DNA of 64,000 bases, taken from positions 248,001 through 312,000 of the forward strand of contig JAITMD010000019.1 of the NCBI GenBank assembly GCA_031277535.1, given 5' to 3'. Position numbers and translations under genes: made by a program. The notes beneath the pieces are model-generated. The model saw only the letters and a program-made list of their open reading frames with translations, had not been told where the DNA came from and made no database searches. This DNA comes from Flavobacteriaceae bacterium (GTDB lineage: Bacteria > Bacteroidota > Bacteroidia > Flavobacteriales > Flavobacteriaceae). The first letter of the stretch is position 1, and each line of letters opens with the position of its first letter. Shown piece by piece: positions 19,461-28,376 of this stretch.

Positions 19461-20072
19461 ATGAAGAGAACATTACTATTAGCAATGTTACTTGTTGGTA
19501 TAGGACAAGGGTTTGCACAGAAAAAAGTACAACCAGGTGTAAGAGGAGGTTTAAATGTCTCTGGTATTACTAATGGAGATGGAAGTGTGAAACCAGATTT
19601 TTATTTAGGGTTCCAATTACCAATTAAATTTAGTAAGTTATATACATTACAACCAGAATTGGAATACTCAAGACAAGGAGGAAAGGACGTTACATTAAAG
19701 TATGGAAACAACTGGTGGTGGGACGACAAAAAACCTGTCTCTTATAAGGGAAACTTAGATTTATCTTATATTGAATTAAAGGCAATGAGTAAATTTCGTT
19801 TCGATAAGTTGAATTTACAAGCTGGACCAGGGTTAAGCTTTTTGACAGAAGGGCAGAAGTATACAGACTTTAATTTTGACCTTACTTTAAATGTAGGTAT
19901 AGGTTATGATATCACTGAAAAGTTAGGAGTAGAAGCACGTTATAAGATAGGGTTTGTTTCTATTGTTGACAATTATTGGAAGTATTCTGAAGATAGCAAT
20001 CACAGTTATAGTGATTTTAGAGATAATCAATACAATAGTGTATTCCAAGTAGGGATGACATATACTTTTTAA
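19461..20072 (+). CDS. PorT-like outer-membrane beta-barrel protein
   Basis: 203 residues with a signal peptide (1-19, ending GFAQ) and about eight amphipathic strands starting VRGGLNVSGI. The C-terminal strand is QVGMTYTF, ending in Phe as outer-membrane barrels do. The pattern fits the small PorT/OmpW-like barrels abundant in Flavobacteriia. No specific function is known for most of these. It is monocistronic between a promoter-like element and a shared terminator. Confidence 0.8.
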   Translation: MKRTLLLAMLLVGIGQGFAQKKVQPGVRGGLNVSGITNGDGSVKPDFYLGFQLPIKFSKLYTLQPELEYSRQGGKDVTLKYGNNWWWDDKKPVSYKGNLDLSYIELKAMSKFRFDKLNLQAGPGLSFLTEGQKYTDFNFDLTLNVGIGYDITEKLGVEARYKIGFVSIVDNYWKYSEDSNHSYSDFRDNQYNSVFQVGMTYTF

Positions 20073-20090
20073 AAAAGAAATATACATACT

Positions 20091-20124
20091 AAAAAAGCCA
20101 CAAGAACATTCTTGTGGCTTTTTT
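20091..20124. terminator. Bidirectional terminator between convergent genes
   Basis: A 16-bp perfect stem (20091-20106 with 20109-20124) has A-run and T-run ends, so it serves the barrel gene on the plus strand and ridA on the minus strand. Confidence 0.92.
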
Positions 20125-20145
20125 AGTATTATGTGTTTTTACTTT

Positions 20146-20526
20146 CTATTTTGATGCAATCATAGAGATCTCTACGTTTACATTGCGCGGTAGTTTTACC
20201 ACTTGCACACACTCTCTTGCAGGTGCATTGTCTGCGTTAAAATGGCTACCATAAATCTCATTTACAATACTGAAATTATCCATGTCTGTAAGGAAGATCG
20301 TTGCTTTTACTACATTGTCAAAAGTCATCTCTGCTTCAGTCAAAATTGCTTCTAAATTAGCCATTACTTGTTTTGCTTCATCAGCTATTCCTGTAGTAAC
20401 CAATGTTTCTGTTGCTTGGTTAAAAGGAATCTGTCCAGAGATGAAAAGTAAGTTTCCTGTTAAAACAGAATGGTTATATGGTCCAATAGGAGCAGGTGCT
20501 TTGTCTGAATTGATTATTTTTTTCAT
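20146..20526 (-). CDS. ridA: RidA-family reactive enamine/imine deaminase
   Basis: 126 residues, the full length of the RidA/YjgF/UK114 family. These proteins hydrolyse reactive 2-aminoacrylate and related enamines left by PLP enzymes. Signature segments are present: PAPIGPYNHSVLTGNLLFISGQIPF, VVKATIFLTDMDNF and ARECVQVVKLPRNVNVEISMIA, with the substrate-binding Arg in PARECV. It lies 26 bp downstream of lptD on the same strand and is likely co-transcribed. A more divergent paralogue is at 41969-42367. Confidence 0.93.
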   Translation of the reverse strand: MKKIINSDKAPAPIGPYNHSVLTGNLLFISGQIPFNQATETLVTTGIADEAKQVMANLEAILTEAEMTFDNVVKATIFLTDMDNFSIVNEIYGSHFNADNAPARECVQVVKLPRNVNVEISMIASK

Positions 20527-20552
20527 TATAGTATTTATTTTATTAGTTACTC

Positions 20553-23261
20553 TTAGTTGTTATAACGCTTGTCTGGTGTTTTTCTCTTTTCCCACTTAAT
20601 ATCACTCAACATAGAAGACTTAATTCCAATGAAGAAGTTCCAGCTTGAATAAATCCCGATAGGTGTCCAAGAAAAGTCCATACGCCAACTCTTTAAATCC
20701 CTTTCAAAGCGGAACTGTGTAAAGGTGACTCCTTTTTGTACAAAGTCGTATCCCGTGGATACTCCTACTTTCCATTTAGGAGTTAACTCAACATTTCCGG
20801 AAACCATAACCGAGTTGTTGACTATCTCATTTTGCCTCGCATTGTTGTTATAGGTTAGCGAGTAGGCAAAGGTCAGGTTCCAAGGGAGCTTGGCGGCATA
20901 GAATGTTTGTGGTTTCTTTTCTTCATCTTCTTCTTCATTTCCGTTGTTAAACATGCTATTGCGATTGTTAGCCATGCTTTGTCCAAATAAATCATCTCCA
21001 CGACCTCCATTGTCTAAAGAGTTTTTATTTCGTTTATCTCCTTCACCTCCAAACATTGGGTCAGTACTCGACATCGACCAGTTTATGGTAAGGTTTGCAC
21101 TGGTTAAGCGGAATAAACTACCTCCATTGTCAATGTTGTACATATTTATTCTTCGGTTGTTACTGTCCAAAGCATATGGATCTAATGTAGCACCTAAGTT
21201 AATTTGCATTTTATCTTTGAAGATGGCCGTTCCTGTACTTACACGCATCGGTGCCCATTTTAAAGAGTCTGCAGATATATTGTAACTGGTAGAGAAGTTT
21301 AAACTGTTTAATAACATTAATTTTTTAGCCTCTCCTTTGTCATTGTCATCATCTCTAACTTTTGCTTCCAATGTGTTACTCAAACTCATATTCAACATAC
21401 TGGAATTGGTCAGACCTGGTGTACCGAATAAACCTCCTTGGAAACGAGTGTATTGTTGCATTGTTTGTCCTGTGGCATCTATGGCATAAGTGTCATAGTA
21501 TTGCTCAAAACTTGGAGTATAAGAGTATCCAACACTTGGACGCATTACGTGGCGAATAGCCTGTAATCTTGCATCTTTGCTAATGTTGAAAGTACCATAG
21601 ATAGTAGTTCCTATATTGGCATTTACATTATAAGTTCTAAAACTGTCAAACCCATTTACACGAATATCTTCTACCTTATTCTTTTCTGGGTTATATTGTT
21701 TTTTTGTTGTATTAAAATACCATACCTCATTGTAATTTGCTCCTGCACTTACAGAAAAGTATTTGAATACTTTAAAGTTGGTAGAAATAGGAATGCTGTG
21801 TTGGAAACCTGTATTCAAACTATCAAACATTTCCTTTTTAAAGAAATAATCTTCTTTTGTTCTTGCTCTGTTTTCTCCTCTTACGTTGTACGAAAGTTTT
21901 AGGTTGTCAATAATCCCTTTCTTTGTTCCAAACTTTGGTGCAAAAGGGAAGATGTTATCAACACTTACTTGCATAGAAGGCAAGGTCATATTTACTTCTT
22001 TCGTATTGGTGTTTTGGTTATGTGTTGCAGTCAACGACATATTTACCTGAGGAACCGTTTCAAATGTTTTAGAATAACTGATAGACGAACTCATGGTGTT
22101 GTTCATAGAAGAACCCACATTGTAGTTGTTTGCCGATTGTCTAAAGTATTGACTACTACCTAAGTTAACAGAGGCAGAGAATCGGGAATTAGGATTGGCT
22201 TTACCATCCTGACTGTGGTTCCATTGAATGTTGTACAGTTTACCTGCTTGATAGTCAGGAAGTCCTTTTTCACTAAAAATATTGTTTTCATATCGCACTA
22301 ACACTCTACCGTTGTATTTGTAGCGTTGCGCGTAATTACTTTCTCCACGTAATCCCCAACTACCATTTGTATAGTAGTCTCCTTGAACAGTTAAATCTAC
22401 TTTGTCACTGATGGCAAAATAGTATCCTCCATTTTGAAGATAGTATCCTTGTCTTGTATTATCACCCACAGTAGGAATAATAAATCCAGATTCAGCACTT
22501 TCAGACATAGGGAAAAAGGCAAAAGGCAATCCAATAGGAGTTGGCACATCTGCAATAACCATATTTGTTGGTCCTACAACTACTTTTTTACCAGGTACAA
22601 ATTTTACCTTTTGAGTTTTGAAGTAGTACTCAGGATCGTCCAAATCTTCCGCAGTAGTAAAAATAGCCCCTTTCATATAGTACACAGAGTCATTTTCTTT
22701 TTTGGTTACATCTGCTTTGATTCTAAATTCTCCTTGCGAAGTACGAGATTTCCAAACTAATGCTTTTTGTGTTTTTGTATTGTAACGAATAGAGTCAGGT
22801 TCTACTACTTGATTTCCTTGTGTAAATACAGGCGGTTGAGATAATTTACCAACACTATCTTTAATACGACCTGCATAAATTTCATTTTTATCGTAGTTGA
22901 AAACGATAATACCAGACTTTAATTCAAAATCTTGGTATTTTAATTCTGCTTCATTATATAAGGTAAGTTCCTTTTTCTTTTGGTCTAATTTTTCATAATC
23001 TTTCGCCTTTCTGTACACGATAGCTTCCAAAACTCCTTTCTTTTTTGGAGTAATACTATCTGTTTTTTTAGCTTGTGCCTCTTTTTGGGTTTTAGAAATA
23101 GAAGAAGTTGCAGTCTTCGAATTCGAAGTTGCATTCTTCTTTTGTGTACTGGTATTCAGTGAGGTAGTTTTCTTTTCGAACTCTTGGGCATGCGCGTTTT
23201 GACACGTCAAAAGGCATGTGGCGAATAAAACTAAAACGATATTAAAAATATTTGTCCGCAA
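20553..23261 (-). CDS. lptD: LPS-assembly outer-membrane protein LptD
   Basis: 902 residues with a signal peptide (about 1-25). A low-complexity Ser/Thr/Lys linker (30-75) follows, then an OstA-like jellyroll (about 90-260), with the segment PTPIGLPFAFFPMSESAESGFIIP at the junction to the barrel. The barrel covers the rest. This is the Bacteroidota form of the protein that inserts lipopolysaccharide in the outer leaflet, paired elsewhere with LptE. A Gln/Glu/Asp-rich insertion (near 770-790, EEEDEEKK) sits in a barrel loop. It is divergent from the amidase gene across a 122-bp spacer with paired palindromes. Confidence 0.88.
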   Translation of the reverse strand: MRTNIFNIVLVLFATCLLTCQNAHAQEFEKKTTSLNTSTQKKNATSNSKTATSSISKTQKEAQAKKTDSITPKKKGVLEAIVYRKAKDYEKLDQKKKELTLYNEAELKYQDFELKSGIIVFNYDKNEIYAGRIKDSVGKLSQPPVFTQGNQVVEPDSIRYNTKTQKALVWKSRTSQGEFRIKADVTKKENDSVYYMKGAIFTTAEDLDDPEYYFKTQKVKFVPGKKVVVGPTNMVIADVPTPIGLPFAFFPMSESAESGFIIPTVGDNTRQGYYLQNGGYYFAISDKVDLTVQGDYYTNGSWGLRGESNYAQRYKYNGRVLVRYENNIFSEKGLPDYQAGKLYNIQWNHSQDGKANPNSRFSASVNLGSSQYFRQSANNYNVGSSMNNTMSSSISYSKTFETVPQVNMSLTATHNQNTNTKEVNMTLPSMQVSVDNIFPFAPKFGTKKGIIDNLKLSYNVRGENRARTKEDYFFKKEMFDSLNTGFQHSIPISTNFKVFKYFSVSAGANYNEVWYFNTTKKQYNPEKNKVEDIRVNGFDSFRTYNVNANIGTTIYGTFNISKDARLQAIRHVMRPSVGYSYTPSFEQYYDTYAIDATGQTMQQYTRFQGGLFGTPGLTNSSMLNMSLSNTLEAKVRDDDNDKGEAKKLMLLNSLNFSTSYNISADSLKWAPMRVSTGTAIFKDKMQINLGATLDPYALDSNNRRINMYNIDNGGSLFRLTSANLTINWSMSSTDPMFGGEGDKRNKNSLDNGGRGDDLFGQSMANNRNSMFNNGNEEEDEEKKPQTFYAAKLPWNLTFAYSLTYNNNARQNEIVNNSVMVSGNVELTPKWKVGVSTGYDFVQKGVTFTQFRFERDLKSWRMDFSWTPIGIYSSWNFFIGIKSSMLSDIKWEKRKTPDKRYNN
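23197..23212. promoter_or_regulatory. Palindrome copy 1, within the lptD signal-peptide codons
   Basis: TTTTGACACGTCAAAA is a near-perfect palindrome, mismatched only at the central two bases. It is preceded by GCGCG. The same 14-bp core, in reverse complement, recurs at 23303-23318. Role unknown; a dimeric regulator site is an inference. Confidence 0.45.
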
Positions 23262-23302
23262 ATCTATAATATATGCTATTTTTGTAAAATAAAGCGCGTT
23301 GT

Positions 23303-23318
23303 TTTTGACGTGTCAAAC
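23303..23318. promoter_or_regulatory. Palindrome copy 2, in the lptD-amidase divergent spacer
   Basis: TTTTGACGTGTCAAAC, the reverse complement of copy 1 apart from its end. It is also preceded by GCGCG and centred 106 bp from copy 1. It lies between the two divergent start codons. Confidence 0.45.
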
Positions 23319-23383
23319 TTACATATATTTTTCCTTAAAAATGTACTTTTATTTTAATTATAAAACATTATAAATATCTTTTT

Positions 23384-24532
23384 ATGAATTGTATTCGAAC
23401 TAAAATGTTCACTGTGCTTGCAACTATGCTTGTGTGTTTTTCAATGATGGGGCAAAGTAAACAAAAGTTTAAGGTTGTTTTGGATCCGGGACACGGAGGA
23501 AAAGATACTGGTACCAATCACTTAAAGAATGTCGAAAAGGATATCGTATTAGCTGTTGCTTTAGAGGTTGGTAAAATCTTAGAGAAGCAATCAGATATAG
23601 AAGTGTTCTTTACGCGTAATAAAGATGTCTTTGTCGAAGTAAGAGATCGTTCAGTTTTAGCAAACAATGCCAATGGTAATGTGTTTGTATCTATTCACTG
23701 TAACGGTGTTAATGCAGAGGTAGCTTCTGGGACTGAAACTTATGTAATGGGTATCAGTAAAAATAAGAACAACTTGGAGGTAGCTAAAAAGGAGAACTCT
23801 GTTATTATGATGGAGGACAACTATAAAACAAAATATTCTGGATTTAATGCCAATGCGCCAGAATCTATTATTGGATTGACTTTAATTCAAGAAGATTATA
23901 TTCAGCAGAGTATTGATTTAGCAAGCCGTATTCAAGATGGTTTTACGTACGATTTAAAACGAAAAAACAGAGGAGTAAAACAAGGACCTTTCTGGGTATT
24001 GCATGGTGCTTTTATGCCAAGTATCCTTATAGAGTTAGGATTTGTGTCTAATAAAGAGGAAGGAAGTTATCTAACCTCTTCTAACGGACAAAAAGAATTA
24101 GCTCAGTCTATTGCAAAAGGAATTATTAGTTATAAAAATGCTTACTACGGAGGAACTGGTAATATCACTGTAGAGCGTACAGAAACTCCTAAGGTAGAAA
24201 CGAAAACATCGGCTGTAGAAAAAGACACTGTAAAAGAAGAACCTGCAAAGGTTGCGGAGAAAACAAATGTAAAAAAAGGAATTGTTTTTAAAGTGCAAAT
24301 TGCTGCAAGTGGAACAGTATTAGCATTAAAACCACAAAACTTTAAAGGGTTGTCTAATGTGTCTATGGAAAAAGGTGTTAAAATCAATAAGTACTACTAT
24401 GGAGATACAAACGACTATGAAGTAGCTAAAAAGAATTTAGTAGAAGCAAAAGAGAAAGGACATGGTTCTGCTTTTATTGTAGCTTTTAAAGATGGTAAAG
24501 AAATAAAAGTAGATGAAGCTTTAAAACAATAG
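23384..24532 (+). CDS. N-acetylmuramoyl-L-alanine amidase with C-terminal SPOR-like domain
   Basis: 382 residues: signal peptide (1-24), then an Amidase_3 zinc domain (about 28-250). The metal ligands sit in VLDPGHGGKDTG (His), KNVEKDIVLAVA (Glu) and VSIHCNGV (His), and the catalytic Glu in LIELGFVSNKEE. A Lys/Thr/Glu linker (255-300) leads to a C-terminal module FKVQIAASGT...DYEVAKKNLVEAKEKGHGSAFIVAF, which looks like a SPOR peptidoglycan-binding fold. It cleaves the stem peptide from MurNAc in the periplasm, most likely at division. Confidence 0.9.
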   Translation: MNCIRTKMFTVLATMLVCFSMMGQSKQKFKVVLDPGHGGKDTGTNHLKNVEKDIVLAVALEVGKILEKQSDIEVFFTRNKDVFVEVRDRSVLANNANGNVFVSIHCNGVNAEVASGTETYVMGISKNKNNLEVAKKENSVIMMEDNYKTKYSGFNANAPESIIGLTLIQEDYIQQSIDLASRIQDGFTYDLKRKNRGVKQGPFWVLHGAFMPSILIELGFVSNKEEGSYLTSSNGQKELAQSIAKGIISYKNAYYGGTGNITVERTETPKVETKTSAVEKDTVKEEPAKVAEKTNVKKGIVFKVQIAASGTVLALKPQNFKGLSNVSMEKGVKINKYYYGDTNDYEVAKKNLVEAKEKGHGSAFIVAFKDGKEIKVDEALKQ

Positions 24533-24554
24533 CTTTCTCTCTTGATAAAAATAT

Positions 24555-24588
24555 AAAACGCCTTGAGCAATTTTGCTCAAGGCGTTTT
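24555..24588 (+). terminator. Rho-independent terminator of the amidase gene
   Basis: A 16-bp perfect stem (24555-24570 with 24573-24588) has a 2-nt loop and a T-rich end. It lies 22 bp after the stop. Confidence 0.93.
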
Positions 24589-24705
24589 TGTTTATAATTG
24601 TCTTAGTATAATCTTGGAAGTAAATAGAATATTAAATAAATGTAGGTGTGAGAATTTTTAAAGTATTTTGATTCTATTTGAAGTCCATTGTTTATGGGTT
24701 TTTTA

Positions 24706-24749
24706 ATGGATGCTACATGGACTCAGAATGGAGTAGGTATGGACTCATT
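24706..24749. repeat. 11-bp phased ATGGA repeat cluster (locus C)
   Basis: ATGGA begins at 24706, 24717, 24728 and 24739, an exact 11-bp step (units ATGGATGCTAC, ATGGACTCAGA, ATGGAGTAGGT, ATGGACTCATT). The inverted motif GTCCAT occurs at 24683-24688. The GTCC/GGAC core is shared with locus A at 2.7 kb. Confidence 0.65.
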
Positions 24750-25168
24750 CATACGGAATTCAAAAGGAAGGTTTGGATATTTAAAAATAACAAGGGAAAT
24801 GCTTTTTCTGTCGTGTTAACAGAGTGAATGATTCTCTTTTGTATAAAAAAATGAGAATTAGAAGAGAATTTTTAAATGGCTTTAAGAGCAAAATTTTCTG
24901 GTACAAAGATAATTGTTTTTTTGTAGATGTTGTGCTGTGTATAAGTAATAATACAGCTGTTTGTGATTTTAATTTATAGATAATCAGTTGTTTAGTTCGT
25001 TTATGATTTTTATCTTTATAGAAGAGAGTGGAAGTGTTCTGTTTTTTAAGGAGAAAATTAAATTATAATGAGTAAAAATTAGGTTAAAATCTCCTTTAAA
25101 AAGGCAAGTAGGATATTACTTCTTGTTTAATTTTAATAGGGAAAACGTAGGGAGTCAAAATAAAAGTT

Positions 25169-25176
25169 TATTTTTG
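25169..25176 (+). promoter_or_regulatory. Candidate -7 element for the MCE gene
   Basis: TATTTTTG matches TAnnTTTG exactly, 23 bp ahead of the TTG start at 25200. A short leader is typical of this phylum. Confidence 0.5.
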
Positions 25177-25199
25177 CCTTTATTAAAAAAAGAAAAGTT

Positions 25200-26144
25200 T
25201 TGAAAATATCAAGAGAAATTAAAACTGCAATATTAGTTTTAGGTGCTATTGCTTTACTTATTTGGGGATATTCTTTTATTAAAGGAACAAATATGTTCGA
25301 TAATAGTACAAAATATTACGTTGAATATGATAATGTAGAAGGATTAACTACCTCTTCAAACGTAACAATTAATGGTTTAATCGTAGGGAAAGTATCGAAA
25401 ATAGAGATCAACCCACAATCAGGGAAGTTAGTTGTAGAGATTTTGATGACTAACCCACTGAAAATATCAAAAGAAAGTGTTGCTACTATTTATTCTCCTG
25501 GTTTTATTGGAGGGAAAAACATTTCGATTGATCCAATTTTTGGAAATACAAATTATGCAGAGTCTAAGGATTTCTTAAAAGGAGCAATTCAATTAGACAT
25601 GACAGAGAAGTTGGCAGGAGAGATTGCACCTTTACAAAAGAAATTAGTAGATGTGTTGGAAAATGCAAATGCGATGTTGGGTAATGTAAACACGCTTTTG
25701 GATGATAAGATGCAAGCAGACTTAAAAGGAGCGATTGCTCAGTTAAACGGAACATTGGCAGGAGCAAATAGCTTAATTGCAAATTCATCTCCTAAATTAG
25801 ATAAAACGTTGACTAACTTAAATACGATGAGTGGAAATTTCTCTGCATTATCATCAGACTTGAACAAGTTAGATATTCAAGCTACGTTTGCTAAGTTAGA
25901 TTCATCTTTAGCTAATGTAAACAGTATTTTGGCAGATATTCAAGCAGGAAAAGGAACTGTAGGATTAATGTTGAAAGACGAACAAGTTTACAAAAACTTA
26001 GATGGTGCTACAAAAGAATTGGAGCAGTTGATGAGAGACTTAAAAGAAAACCCTAAACGTTATGTTCACTTCTCTTTGTTTGGTAAAAAAGCGACACCTT
26101 ACCAAGAATCTGGAGCTGAAGGAAAAACAGAAGCGAAGAAATAA
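25200..26144 (+). CDS. MCE/MlaD-family lipid transport protein
   Basis: 314 residues starting at TTG (25200); no in-frame ATG precedes the membrane anchor. One N-terminal helix (about 8-27, TAILVLGAIALLIWGYSFI) is followed by a single MCE domain (about 38-115) with YYVEYDNVEGLTTSSNVTINGLIVGKV. A long helical tail follows, with repeated LNxxL and LANVNS heptads (130-270), as needed to form a periplasm-spanning needle. It should bind phospholipid for transport between membranes. No MlaE/MlaF permease or ATPase genes are adjacent here. Confidence 0.9.
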   Translation: MKISREIKTAILVLGAIALLIWGYSFIKGTNMFDNSTKYYVEYDNVEGLTTSSNVTINGLIVGKVSKIEINPQSGKLVVEILMTNPLKISKESVATIYSPGFIGGKNISIDPIFGNTNYAESKDFLKGAIQLDMTEKLAGEIAPLQKKLVDVLENANAMLGNVNTLLDDKMQADLKGAIAQLNGTLAGANSLIANSSPKLDKTLTNLNTMSGNFSALSSDLNKLDIQATFAKLDSSLANVNSILADIQAGKGTVGLMLKDEQVYKNLDGATKELEQLMRDLKENPKRYVHFSLFGKKATPYQESGAEGKTEAKK

Positions 26145-26204
26145 GGAATAAAATAATTAACTAACAAAAATAACTAACAATTCACTGAATCAATTATTAC
26201 GACT

Positions 26205-27530
26205 ATGGAGTATTTAGGCCAAATATTTTTTTTACTTCTATTAGTTGCAGGATTTGGGTTCTTTATTAAGAATATAAAGAAGTTAATCCGCAACATTAAG
26301 TTAGGACGAGATATCAATCGTACAGACAACTCTTCTGCTCGTTGGAGAAATATGATCCGCGTAGCTTTAGGGCAGTCAAAAATGACGAAACGACCTATAC
26401 CAGCTATTCTACACATTTTTGTATATGTAGGGTTTGTCATCATTAATATCGAAATGCTTGAGATATTAATTGATGGGCTTTTTGGAACACACCGCGTATT
26501 TAGCGTATTAGGAGGTGGATACAACTTCTTGATTGGCTTTTTTGAAGTGTTAGCTTTCTTAGTTATTTTTGGAGTTGTTGTCTTCTGGATTCGTAGAAAT
26601 ATCATTAAGTTGAAACGTTTTAATCAACCAGAAATGGAAGGATGGGCAAAACGCGATGCTAATAATATTATCTATATTGAAACTACATTGATGTGTTTCT
26701 TTTTAATCATGAATGCAGCTGACTTTTACCTACAAGGAATTAATTACGGTCATTATGCACAAGCAGGAGCTTTTCCAATATCAGGTTTCATTAGTCCAAT
26801 TTTTGATGGAGTAAATCCAGCAACTGTTGCTATTATTGAGCGTGTATGTTGGTGGGGACATATTATTGGAGTAATGTTGTTTATGAACTATTTATATTAT
26901 TCTAAACATTTACATATTTTCTTAGCTTTCCCTAATACGTATTATGCAAACCTAAATCCAAAAGGAGAGTTTGATAACTTAGAGTCAGTTAAGAAAGAAG
27001 TTTCTTTAATGATGGATCCTAATGCAGATCCGTATGCTGCACCAGCTGAGCCTGTGGGTGAACCAGAGAAATTTGGAGCACAAGATGTAATGGATTTAAA
27101 CTGGGTACAGTTGTTAAATGCTTATTCATGTACAGAATGTGGTCGTTGTACTTCGTCATGTCCACAAAACAATACAGGAAAAAAACTTTCTCCACGTAAG
27201 ATTATGATGTCTACACGTGATCGTTTAGAAGACGTAAGCAAAATATTAGATGCTAATAACGGTACATTCGTAGATGATGGTAAAACATTGTTGAACGATT
27301 ATATTACACCAGAAGAACTTTGGGCATGTAATACATGTAACGCTTGTGTGGAAGAATGTCCAATAGACATTAGCCCACTATCTATTATTATGGATATGCG
27401 TCGCTATTTGGTAATGGAGCAAAGTGCTGCACCGACAGAATTGAACAATATGATGCAAAACATTGAGAACAATTCGGCACCTTGGCAATACAACCAAATG
27501 GATCGCTTAAACTGGAAAGACGAAAACTAA
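26205..27530 (+). CDS. Membrane-bound 4Fe-4S dicluster oxidoreductase (HdrC/NarI-like fusion)
   Basis: 441 residues. The N-terminal half has about five membrane helices (near 4-22, 67-90, 105-128, 152-172, 208-232), several with His suitable for heme b, as in NarI/DsrM-type quinone-linked subunits. The C-terminal half has two [4Fe-4S] motifs, CTECGRCTSSCPQ and CNTCNACVEECPI. With the CCG protein encoded 52 bp downstream it resembles membrane heterodisulfide-reductase-like modules that exchange electrons between quinone and an unknown partner. The start at 26205 follows a 60-bp spacer after the MCE gene, so co-transcription is possible. Confidence 0.87.
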   Translation: MEYLGQIFFLLLLVAGFGFFIKNIKKLIRNIKLGRDINRTDNSSARWRNMIRVALGQSKMTKRPIPAILHIFVYVGFVIINIEMLEILIDGLFGTHRVFSVLGGGYNFLIGFFEVLAFLVIFGVVVFWIRRNIIKLKRFNQPEMEGWAKRDANNIIYIETTLMCFFLIMNAADFYLQGINYGHYAQAGAFPISGFISPIFDGVNPATVAIIERVCWWGHIIGVMLFMNYLYYSKHLHIFLAFPNTYYANLNPKGEFDNLESVKKEVSLMMDPNADPYAAPAEPVGEPEKFGAQDVMDLNWVQLLNAYSCTECGRCTSSCPQNNTGKKLSPRKIMMSTRDRLEDVSKILDANNGTFVDDGKTLLNDYITPEELWACNTCNACVEECPIDISPLSIIMDMRRYLVMEQSAAPTELNNMMQNIENNSAPWQYNQMDRLNWKDEN

Positions 27531-27582
27531 ACATTAACTATCATAATCCTTTCAAACGGATTATCTCAATAAACACAAGATT

Positions 27583-28374
27583 ATGTCAGCAAATTTAGTA
27601 GTGCCTACAATGGCAGAAATGATGGCAAAAGGAGAACAACCAGAAGTATTATTCTGGGTTGGTTGTTCAGGAAGTTTTGACGATAGAGCAAAAAAGATTA
27701 CAAAAGCATTCGTAAAGATATTAAACAAAGCAAACGTTTCATTTGCAGTACTTGGTACTGAAGAAGGGTGTACTGGTGATCCTGCAAAGAGAGCTGGTAA
27801 TGAGTTTGCTTTTCAAATGGCAGCAATGATGAATATCCAAGTATTAGATGGATATGAAATCAAGAAAATTGTTACAGCTTGCCCACACTGTTTTAATACA
27901 CTTAAAAATGAATATCCTGATTTAGGAGGGAAGTATGAGGTTGTTCATCATACACAATTCTTAAAATCACTATTAGACGATGGACGTTTAACTATTGAAG
28001 GAGGACAGTTTAAAGGAAAGAGAATTACGTTCCATGATCCTTGTTATTTAGGAAGAGCAAATCAAGTGTATGAAGCACCTCGTCAATTGATTGAAAAGTT
28101 AGACGCTGAGTTAGTAGAGATGAAGCGTTCAAGACAAAATGGTTTTTGCTGTGGAGCTGGAGGAGCACAACTTTTTAAAGAACCAGAACACGGATCTAAA
28201 GAAGTGCACGTAGAGCGTACAGAAGAAGCTATAGAAACTAATGCAGAGATTATTGCTGCAGGATGTCCATTCTGTAATACAATGCTTACAGATGGAGTGA
28301 AGTTTAAAGAGAAAGAAAGTTCAGTAAAAGTTTTAGACGTTGCTGAATTAATTGCAAATGCAGAAGATTTATAA
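27583..28374 (+). CDS. CCG-domain Fe-S oxidoreductase subunit (HdrB/LutA/GlpC-like)
   Basis: 263 residues with two cysteine-rich CCG-type modules. The first has FWVGCSGSFDD and TACPHCFNTLKNEYP. The second has FHDPCYLGR, NGFCCGAGGAQLF and AGCPFCNTML. Such modules hold a non-cubane [4Fe-4S] cluster in HdrB and lie at the catalytic end of HdrD, GlpC and LutA. Its partner is the membrane dicluster protein just upstream. The substrate is unknown. The next gene starts 2 bp after its stop. Confidence 0.88.
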   Translation: MSANLVVPTMAEMMAKGEQPEVLFWVGCSGSFDDRAKKITKAFVKILNKANVSFAVLGTEEGCTGDPAKRAGNEFAFQMAAMMNIQVLDGYEIKKIVTACPHCFNTLKNEYPDLGGKYEVVHHTQFLKSLLDDGRLTIEGGQFKGKRITFHDPCYLGRANQVYEAPRQLIEKLDAELVEMKRSRQNGFCCGAGGAQLFKEPEHGSKEVHVERTEEAIETNAEIIAAGCPFCNTMLTDGVKFKEKESSVKVLDVAELIANAEDL

Positions 28375-28376
28375 TT

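Larger units (their letters stand above)
24589..25199. other. Long intergenic gap with a phased repeat cluster and a promoter
   Basis: Non-coding and AT-rich between a terminator and the MCE gene. It holds the 11-bp phased ATGGA cluster at 24706-24749, an inverted motif copy at 24683-24688, and an exact TAnnTTTG element at 25169-25176. I see nothing else. Confidence 0.6.
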
